From positions 594,001 to 658,000 of the forward strand of contig NC_087385.1 of assembly GCF_963675165.1 (NCBI RefSeq): a DNA stretch of 64,000 bases. Reading direction: 5' to 3'. Every line of letters begins with the position of its first letter. Positions within the stretch are counted from its first letter, which is position 1. The notes below the pieces were generated by a model. The model ran no database searches, was not told where the DNA came from, and saw only the letters and a program-made list of their open reading frames with translations. The position numbers were made by a program, and so were the translations under genes. Shown here piece by piece: positions 57,263 through 64,000 of this stretch. Origin of the DNA: Halichondria panicea. Its lineage: Eukaryota > Porifera > Demospongiae > Suberitida > Halichondriidae.

Positions 57263-60200
57263 ATGGCAACTACGCTGATGGGGCACATAGAGGCTTTCGA
57301 GCCTGAGGCAGACGATTGGCCGCAGTATGCAGAAAGAATGGAAGAGATGTTCGTAGCAAATGAGATGGTAGGAGAGGGTATGGCCGAGAAGAGACGATCT
57401 GTGTTTTTGTCCGTGGTGGGAAAGCGTACCTACAACATCCTGCGAAGCCTTCTCTCACCAGACAAACCTTCCACTAAGACGTTCGAGGAGTTGACGGCAG
57501 TACTGACGAGTCACTTCAGTCCACCGCCATCAGAAGTGATCCAAAGGTTCAGATTCTATGGCAGATCAAGACAACCAGGAGAGTCAGTGTCAGCGTTCAT
57601 AGCTGAGTTGAGGAAGCTGACAGAATATTGCAACTTTGGAGCATCATTGAATGCAGCGTTGAGAGACCGAATAGTCGGCGGAATCAACAATGAGGCAACA
57701 CAGAAAAGACTCCTGGGAGAGCGAGCATTGACTTACCAGAGAGCAGTAGAGATTTCCCAGAGTGTGGAGACGTCAGACGCTAACCTAAGGGAGATGAAGC
57801 CTGTCCCTATCAAGACAGAGCCAGTATTTCAGATTGGCAGGGAGAGACAAGAGACTCAGACAGCCAATAAACTGACACAATGTTCACGCTGTGGTACTGA
57901 GGGACATTTACCGACTACATGTCGGTTTAAAGACAAATATTGCAACTTTTGCAAAAAGAAAGGCCACATTGCTCGAGTGTGTAGAAATCGACTACAGCAG
58001 GCAGAGGCATGGAGGCCCAAGCACTCAAGAAAGAACGTTCGATACCTAGAGGAAGAAACTACTTCAGAGAGTGAAGATGCCGAAGACTACATCAAGATGG
58101 TGGCTGATATCTCTCAAGTCAAGAGGAGAGAAAGGTCACCACCCATCAGAGTAACAATGTCTGTGAGTGGGGTAGACCTAGATTTTGAAGTAGATACAGG
58201 TGCCTCTGTTAGCCTCATGGGAGAAGCTGATTACTCTAAGTTGTTCCCCAAACACCCACTAGTACAATCTGAGGTCAGACTACAGACTTACTTGGGAGAA
58301 CCTATCTCTGTTGTTGGTAGTGTTGTGGTTAAGGTTGAATATGGAGGTCAAACCGCTGACTTACCACTGATTGTTGTCAAGGGAAATGGTCCCACATTGC
58401 TTGGTAGGAATTGGTTGAAGGCTATTAGGTTGGATTGGCAGTCTATCTATTATACTGAGCCTGCTGGGTTGCCCAAGGTACTAGAGAAGTACAGTGAGAT
58501 ATTTGAAGATGGCCAAGGCACCTTCAAGGGGTATGAAGCCCATTTAGAAATCAATCCAAATGCCCAGCCTCGTTACAACAAAGCCAGGACCATACCTTAT
58601 TCTAAAAGAAAAGGGGTTGAAGATGAACTAGACCGCTTAGTTGCTGAGGGCACACTGGAGCCCGTTGAGTACTCCGACTGGGCAGCACCCATAGTGGCAG
58701 TATTGAAGGCCGACAAGAAAACTATCCGAATTTGTGGCGATTTCCGAACAACTGTGAATTCAGTATCGAAACTGAACCGTTACCCAATACCGAGGGTAGA
58801 AGATCTGTTTGCCGGTTTAGTGAAAGGAAAAACATTTTCTACCATTGATCTTAAACAGGCGTACCTACAAATGAAGCTGGACGCTCAATCTCGGAAGTAC
58901 GTAGTGATCAACACTCACAGAGGCTTATTTAGGTACACTCGCTTGCCTTATGGTGTCAGCTCTGCACCAGGCCTCTTCCAAAGGGCAATGGAGCAGATGC
59001 TCCGTGGCATTCCAGGTGTTGTCGTGTATATGGATGACATTCTGATCACGGGCCAAACCAATGTCGAGCATTTGAACTCGTTAGAAGAGGTGCTGAGAAG
59101 ACTTACCGAAGCTGGACTGCGAGCTAAAAAGACCAAATGCCACTTCATGGAGCCGCAAGTTGTTTTCCTTGGACATGTTGTGGATGAGAAAGGGTTACAC
59201 CCTATGCCGAGCAAGACGAAGGCTATCCAAGAGGCACCAAAACCGAAGAACGTGACAGAGCTCAAGTCCTATTTAGGATTGCTAACCTATTACGGAAAAT
59301 TTATGGGGAACCTGTCCACTACTCTAGCACCGCTATACACCCTGTTGAAAAAGAGCACAACGTGGAATTGGTCTACAGACCAAGAAGAAGCGTTCCAAAA
59401 GTCCAAACAGTTGCTAACCTCCTCAAACCTATTAGTTCGGTTCGACCCAACACTGCCGATTGTGTTGGCATGTGATGCCTCTCAGTACGGTATTGGGGCA
59501 GTACTCGCCCATACGATGCCAGATGGTTCCGAACGACCAGTTGGATACGTCTCGAGGACCTTGAACGATGCTGAAAAGAACTATGCTCAGCTAGAGAAGG
59601 AAGGGCTAGCCCTCGTCTTTGGAGTCAAGAAGTTCTATTCCTACTTGTTTGGGCACCCCTTCACACTGATCACAGACCACAAACCTCTGTTGGGACTACT
59701 GAGTGAGTGCAAGTCTACATCACCCCAAGCATCAGCCAGAGTAAAAAGGTGGTCACTCTATTTGTCGATGTTCGAATATATGCTCACTTTCCGGAACACT
59801 ACAGCTCATGCAAACGCTGATGCATTGTCACGCTTGCCACGGGCCAAGCAACCCAAGAAACATCTCAAACCAGCTGAATTAGTATTATTGGCAACGCATC
59901 TCGAAAACTCTCCTGTGTCCGCGGAACAAATCGCTGAAGCCACACGGAAGGACCCGGTGCTCTCCACGATATCACAATATGTGAATCAGGGCTGGCCTAG
60001 AGCAACTATCCCCGGTCAACCACAGCTGAGAGCGTATTTTGACAAGAAGAATGAATTATCGACCTTCGAAGGATGTTTGTTGTGGGGATCCAGGGTCATA
60101 GTTCCAAAGCCGTGCCAAGAAGCAGTCCTCACACAATTACACGAGGGACACCAAGGAATTGTCCGAACGAAGGTTTTAGCCCGCATGTACGTATGGTGGC

Positions 60201-61207
60201 CAGGAATCAATCAGGACATTGAGAGAACCGTGAAACAATGTCTCCCATGTCAGAAGATCCGAGCTGAGCCAACCGAAGCTCCTTTGCACTCCTGGAGCTG
60301 GCCCACCAGGCCTTGGGCACGTCTACACTTGGACTATGCTGGCCCTGTAGAAGGAAAAATGGTATTAGTAGTGATTGACGCCCACACGAAGTGGATCGAA
60401 GCAATTCACACATCCACAGCAACCTCCACGGCTGTAATCGAAACATGCAGAGAGAAGTTTGCTCAGTTTGGACTGCCAGAGACTGTGGTGACGGATAATG
60501 GAAGTTGTTTTACCAGTGCTGAGTTTGCAGCGTTCCTCAAGGCCAATGGTATTCACCACATCACGACAGCTCCATACCACCCTGCCTCAAACGGATTGGC
60601 CGAAAGAGCGGTGCAAATCGTCAAAGCAGGACTGAAGAAGAATCAGGAAGGAACTTTTCGTTCTAGGCTGAGCAAAACTCTTGCTGCACATAGAGTGACC
60701 CCTCATGCTACCACAATGAAGGCTCCTTCTGACTTGTTACTCGGAAGACGAATTCGAACGAGACTCGATTTTCTACGGCCTAATACAGCAGAGAGGGTTG
60801 AGAAACAACAATCACGACAGAAGAAAGATCACGATAACCATTCAAAGTTACGAGTTTTAAGTGAAGGGTCAATGGTATTTGTTAGAAATATGCCCTCTGG
60901 AGAAAAGTGGATCCCTGGGGTTGTGCTGAGCTCACGAGGAAACGTTTCCTATTCAGTGAAACTGGAAGGTGGCAGGATCCGGAAATGTCACATTGACCAA
61001 TTGAGACAGAGGCATGTCGAAACCGAGAGGGTGGAACCTTGCATACCGGAGGATGCCCCCGAAGAAGCGACTGTGCCGGCTAACATTGAATCCACTTCGG
61101 AACAAAAGGCTGATGAGAATGTTGAAGGCATCCCACCAGATAGTCGAAAAGAGTATCCGAAGCGGGCTCGCCGTCCAGTGGAGTGGTATGACCCCTCGTT
61201 CGTATAA
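57263..61207 (+). CDS. Gag-Pol polyprotein of a Ty3/gypsy-type retrotransposon
   Basis: Single uninterrupted frame of 1,314 aa, with no gag/pol frameshift. Order: capsid-like region (about 1-200) with the retrotransposon gag pattern; two zinc knuckles near 207 (CSRCGTEGHLPTTC) and 226 (CNFCKKKGHIARVC); aspartic protease VDTGASVSLMG near 310; reverse transcriptase with YMDDILI near 588; RNase H with ACDASQYGIGAVLAH near 736 and TDHKPL; integrase with an HHCC zinc module from about 957 (HEGHQG, CLPCQ) and DDE residues near 1023, 1077 and 1113; and a GPF/Y-like basic C-terminus. The module order (RT-RNase H-integrase) is that of Ty3/gypsy. No envelope gene. All catalytic motifs are intact, so it may be active. 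Confidence 0.96.
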   Translation: MATTLMGHIEAFEPEADDWPQYAERMEEMFVANEMVGEGMAEKRRSVFLSVVGKRTYNILRSLLSPDKPSTKTFEELTAVLTSHFSPPPSEVIQRFRFYGRSRQPGESVSAFIAELRKLTEYCNFGASLNAALRDRIVGGINNEATQKRLLGERALTYQRAVEISQSVETSDANLREMKPVPIKTEPVFQIGRERQETQTANKLTQCSRCGTEGHLPTTCRFKDKYCNFCKKKGHIARVCRNRLQQAEAWRPKHSRKNVRYLEEETTSESEDAEDYIKMVADISQVKRRERSPPIRVTMSVSGVDLDFEVDTGASVSLMGEADYSKLFPKHPLVQSEVRLQTYLGEPISVVGSVVVKVEYGGQTADLPLIVVKGNGPTLLGRNWLKAIRLDWQSIYYTEPAGLPKVLEKYSEIFEDGQGTFKGYEAHLEINPNAQPRYNKARTIPYSKRKGVEDELDRLVAEGTLEPVEYSDWAAPIVAVLKADKKTIRICGDFRTTVNSVSKLNRYPIPRVEDLFAGLVKGKTFSTIDLKQAYLQMKLDAQSRKYVVINTHRGLFRYTRLPYGVSSAPGLFQRAMEQMLRGIPGVVVYMDDILITGQTNVEHLNSLEEVLRRLTEAGLRAKKTKCHFMEPQVVFLGHVVDEKGLHPMPSKTKAIQEAPKPKNVTELKSYLGLLTYYGKFMGNLSTTLAPLYTLLKKSTTWNWSTDQEEAFQKSKQLLTSSNLLVRFDPTLPIVLACDASQYGIGAVLAHTMPDGSERPVGYVSRTLNDAEKNYAQLEKEGLALVFGVKKFYSYLFGHPFTLITDHKPLLGLLSECKSTSPQASARVKRWSLYLSMFEYMLTFRNTTAHANADALSRLPRAKQPKKHLKPAELVLLATHLENSPVSAEQIAEATRKDPVLSTISQYVNQGWPRATIPGQPQLRAYFDKKNELSTFEGCLLWGSRVIVPKPCQEAVLTQLHEGHQGIVRTKVLARMYVWWPGINQDIERTVKQCLPCQKIRAEPTEAPLHSWSWPTRPWARLHLDYAGPVEGKMVLVVIDAHTKWIEAIHTSTATSTAVIETCREKFAQFGLPETVVTDNGSCFTSAEFAAFLKANGIHHITTAPYHPASNGLAERAVQIVKAGLKKNQEGTFRSRLSKTLAAHRVTPHATTMKAPSDLLLGRRIRTRLDFLRPNTAERVEKQQSRQKKDHDNHSKLRVLSEGSMVFVRNMPSGEKWIPGVVLSSRGNVSYSVKLEGGRIRKCHIDQLRQRHVETERVEPCIPEDAPEEATVPANIESTSEQKADENVEGIPPDSRKEYPKRARRPVEWYDPSFV

Positions 61208-61269
61208 TGGACTTATAAGTTAAAACTGTGACATTTAGTTGATAGACCTTCAATGTAAGGGGGAAGGAA

Positions 61270-61449
61270 TGTAGTGTACTGAGTATTTGTTCTTATTGTA
61301 TAATTTATGTATTGTGACGTCATCATTTACTTCCTGTGTTGCTGTATTTATACTTGAGTTTTGTCATTAATATCAGTCTCTTTGTGCAAGTAATTCTGAA
61401 TGATTGTTATTACTTATCGTGCTTGAACTAACTAAGTCAATACACGACA
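61270..61449 (+). repeat. 3' LTR
   Basis: 180 bp, matching the 5' LTR base for base as read. CRE palindrome at 61,315-61,322. Preceded by the purine tract at 61,257-61,269. Confidence 0.93.
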
Positions 61450-62329
61450 AATATGATTTGGATTGCAGACGCTACCATGCATGTTGCTTACTATACCACG
61501 TATATACAATAATTATCAACCCATGATGTCCAAATGTGCATAATTATGTTAGGCCAGGGGACAGGCGATGGGGAAAATAGTAAAATGTAAAGGGATCGAA
61601 AACAAAAATGCATGAGCTGTAATATGGCTTCTGTGTACATTAAGCCAGACATTACTGCACTTATATAGTGTTGTAATACTGCCGCGCCCTAGACTCGCAA
61701 GCCGTCACTTTGCACGGCTAAAACCTAAAACTAGCCCCGTGTATATGTGTATAGACACTCGTGTTGCACAGTCAGCATATCAGATAAGATTCTAAGTGGC
61801 TGCTGGTTTTCGTGACGCCAGTCTACTGCACGTGATACTTACATTAGCTAGAATTTTCTAGTGCTACGTCACTATCAATGATATTGTGGTAACCGCATGC
61901 GATCTAGCCACTTGAGTTGCCACAAATATCGTGGCAAACGTTGCACGAGTCTCTACACGAAGTTTGACCAGTCTACTGTTCGCCGTGCAACAGTGACAGC
62001 TTGCGAGGCTCATGTCCCTGGGCCCACGCCATCTCTATAATTATGCTCACAGCTTATCTTGCATCCCATGCATTCACACGGAGTACAAGTTACTCATCAA
62101 CTTGACAACATGTACATGCACTTAATACTAGTAAATTGTATAGTATCATTGACACACATGCATGCAGGTTAACTCACCAAATGTAGATATGTACTTGAGA
62201 ATTGCACTAGCTACTTGACTAGCATTGATCTCTCTTGTAGTACCAAGGTCTGGACTAATTACTCTTAATGATATTCATATCAAAAGGCTAAGAATTACCA
62301 CAATCTAGCCAATCCACCACATAATATGG
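61450..62329. repeat. Segmental duplication copy B, right block
   Basis: Resumes the copy A match immediately after the LTR element (ATATGATTTGGATTGCAG), then jumps near 61,535 to the sequence equivalent to 50,811-51,610. Includes the older inverted-repeat element at 61,690-62,009. Confidence 0.87.
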
Positions 62330-62756
62330 GATTCAATTTCAGTCCACAAATTAAGCTATAATACCAAAAAGGTGACTGGTGAAGCCACTAGCACCAACGT
62401 TGCATAACATAAAAAATACACCCCAATGTGTTGCCTGATTAGTAAAATATTTTATATTTGGCTTCATGCTGTACATAATTATATTATTTTAATTATAGCT
62501 GCATATTAAAATGCTATTTGCCTTGTGTGGAAACATAGCACCTCCAGAGTGGAGAGAGAGGAATCTCAATGATTGCTGCATGCATGACTGTACATGCACT
62601 CAAGCAAATATCATTAATTAAGTCAGCAATCTACATTCAACAAATGAACACAAAAAAATTGAACAAAAATCATAACACCAAGACAACTAAACAAAACACT
62701 ACTAACACAACAATGTCACACAGACAGTACAGTTCTAACACAGTCCCACAGTCTCT
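62330..62756. other. Intergenic or 3' UTR of RBCK1, nothing else recognised
   Basis: AT-rich, with several TTTATA/AATTATA stretches and no repeat or gene recognised. It lies immediately downstream of the RBCK1 stop, so part is probably its 3' UTR. Confidence 0.5.
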
Positions 62757-63752
62757 TCAGTGACAGTTCCTACAGGTCGGAGTGCACTTCTTACCCCCCA
62801 CACGGCACTGACACCCACCAGACTTGTCCCCGGTGCCCTGCACAACACAAGAACACATCATAAGCAATTATGATAGCTTCAAATACTATAGAAACGTGTG
62901 AGTAATTATTGTTGGTGGCTGGTAGATTGCTTGTTGTACATGTGTACACGGTGCTTTCCCCTTGTAGTGGGTTTGTTTGTTATGATGTAGAGGCTGTTAC
63001 ATAATCATGTTGTGTAATGTACTAGGGAATTTCCCCTGATTACGGCTTGTTTATGTACAACTAGGGACACAGCCAGATTGCCTAGTAACGATACGTACAG
63101 CTGGTCCCCATCGCCGTCCCTTGGTGGCCCAGCATATTTCAGTACGACACATGGAGCAGCGGATCCAATCACATCCGTCCTTCTTCTGGACGATGATCTT
63201 ACACTGAGGGCAGTTCATAGCTTCACCGTTCTTCACCAGACCCTGTGCACAAGACACAGAGTATAGAATAACATTAACAACAGCTTGAAGTTGAAGAGGG
63301 TATTAAATGAAGCTTTGCAAGGACCTGCTACTAGTTCCAATACTCGGTCAATCACCTAGCTACCTCACCTGCACCAGGGTTTTAAAACTAGCCAAACTAA
63401 AAATGGTTATAAATACTTAATCATACCTAAACCTGCTATCAAATAGGGTATGGTACATACACGTGTACTGTACCTCGAGCATCATCTGCGTTGCCATGGC
63501 AGCCTCATCATTGGCCGCCCTCCTCTTGAGATCGTCCTGATACTCCTTACAATCCATGCCCTCGTGAATAGCCTTACACAGGAGACAGTTACGCTTGTTG
63601 CACACCGGACACTGGAACTCGTTTACATCGTCCTCATAGAAACAGAAAGCTGTACAATCGGGAGTCTTACAATGGAAGCTGTTGGGGGAGGCGTTCTCTG
63701 CCTCACGTAGACCACGCCTTTGCACCGCCTCTAATTCCTCGTCACTCAGAAC
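62757..63752 (-). CDS. RBCK1: HOIL-1 / RBCK1 RBR E3 ligase, C-terminal exons
   Basis: Exons (minus): 63474-63752, 63099-63242, 62757-62837; all phase 0, 167 aa, continuing upstream beyond the window. The first exon carries the IBR zinc domain ([40 protein letters not shown]). The second carries RING2 with [17 protein letters not shown] and [11 protein letters not shown], including the Cys of KDGCDW that corresponds to the RBR active site. The last exon is [11 protein letters not shown] to CRNCH and stop, the zinc-rich tail characteristic of HOIL-1. HOIL-1 is a subunit of LUBAC, which builds Met1-linked ubiquitin chains; HOIL-1 itself can form ester-linked ubiquitin. The upstream UBL, NZF and RING1 are off the right edge. 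Confidence 0.92.
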
Positions 63753-64000
63753 CTGCAGATTGAAAAATGGGAATGTGATAATTGTCCGTAAAAGTGCAGG
63801 TTCCTGTTCTACTCATTCTACAAGATACATAATTATGGTGTCTGTTAGTGAACTACTACTTTAGGGACTCAAAAGAGTAAGTTTAATTCTAGGATCATGT
63901 AGGGAACGTATATAAGGACAGTATCCCACCCCATTGGAGACGTGATCTCTCTTAAGAATACAATAATAGTGTCTGCATGAGCACTGGAAGACTAGGGCAT
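63753..64000 (-). other. RBCK1: Probable RBCK1 intron
   Basis: Upstream of the IBR exon acceptor (CAG at 63,753-63,755). No RING1-like Cys pattern is readable in the 248 bp before the window edge, so it is taken as intron. Confidence 0.5.

Larger units (their letters stand above)
57060..61449 (+). mobile_element. Complete Ty3/gypsy-type LTR retrotransposon, 4,390 bp
   Basis: Two 180-bp LTRs, identical by eye, TG...CA ends, flanked by the 5-bp duplication AATAT (57,055-57,059 and 61,450-61,454). Between them are a primer-binding region right after the left LTR, one 1,314-codon gag-pol frame and a purine tract AAGGGGGAAGGAA (61,257-61,269) right before the right LTR. Identical LTRs and an open frame mean a recent insertion. 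The unoccupied target is preserved at about 49,117. Confidence 0.95.

Noticed and set aside
61690-62009. Target-site duplication for the TAGACTCG element in the segmental duplication
   Set aside because: The flanks do not match in either copy; the right terminus is decayed, so none is claimed.
1-64000. CRISPR array, operons or bacterial origin
   Set aside because: There are no regularly spaced repeats with unique spacers; genes contain spliceosomal introns and metazoan domain sets.
1-64000. tRNA or rRNA genes
   Set aside because: I found no convincing tRNA A/B-box clover-leaf or rRNA core sequence by eye; a tRNAscan or Rfam search would settle it.
63753-64000. RING1 exon of RBCK1 at the right edge
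   Set aside because: The translation near 63,930-64,000 shows a few Cys but not the RING1 spacing; treated as intron.

Overview
This is nuclear DNA of an animal with compact genes. The introns are mostly 40-150 bp with canonical GT/AG borders, and the genes are metazoan: PIGU, CYLD and RBCK1/HOIL-1. The many short inverted-repeat elements and the ANK-Roc-ZU5 protein fit an early-branching animal, most likely a demosponge such as Amphimedon. The species call is inference; no rRNA or mitochondrial marker is present.

Layout. 1-34 kb (minus strand) is a degenerate tandem array of CYLD-family genes. CYLD is the deubiquitinase (DUB) that removes Lys63- and Met1-linked ubiquitin. Right to left the array holds: an intact CYLD-coiled coil-protein kinase fusion (26,166-31,138, 1,339 aa); a CAP-Gly-coiled coil-kinase gene with no DUB domain (20,257-23,517, 961 aa); a CYLD-kinase pseudogene (15,923-20,132); a second CAP-Gly-kinase gene (9,474-12,835, 872 aa); an orphan CAP-Gly exon with a nonsense codon (8,659-9,228); a CYLD whose kinase tail is cut by a stop after the glycine loop (3,659-7,976, 1,113 aa); and a four-CAP-Gly CYLD running off the left edge. 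An intact PIGU gene (31,236-34,182) lies next to the array. Progressively shorter PIGU 3' fragments sit directly upstream of two other units, which shows that the duplicated module was [PIGU 3' end + CYLD].

34-43.6 kb (plus strand) holds two CYLD genes without kinase: a full-length one (1,176 aa) head-to-head with PIGU, and a short one-CAP-Gly form (513 aa). 43.9-48.9 kb (minus) encodes a 1,420-aa ankyrin-Roc-COR-like-ZU5-CARD-like protein. 48.9-62.3 kb is mostly repeats. It includes a segmental duplication carrying the 5' end of that gene, several inverted-repeat elements with 9-10 bp target duplications, and a young intact Ty3-type LTR retrotransposon whose empty site survives in the paralogous copy. 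The right edge holds the C-terminal exons of RBCK1 (HOIL-1), a subunit of the linear ubiquitin ligase LUBAC.

Functional reading. CYLD removes the chains that LUBAC (which contains HOIL-1) builds. The array covalently joins that DUB, or only its microtubule/adaptor CAP-Gly part, to a kinase, and lies near a Roc/ZU5/CARD-type signalling protein and a LUBAC gene. This suggests an expanding ubiquitin/kinase innate-signalling locus. The fusions rest on in-frame exon sums and splice sites read by eye; expression and function are inferred.
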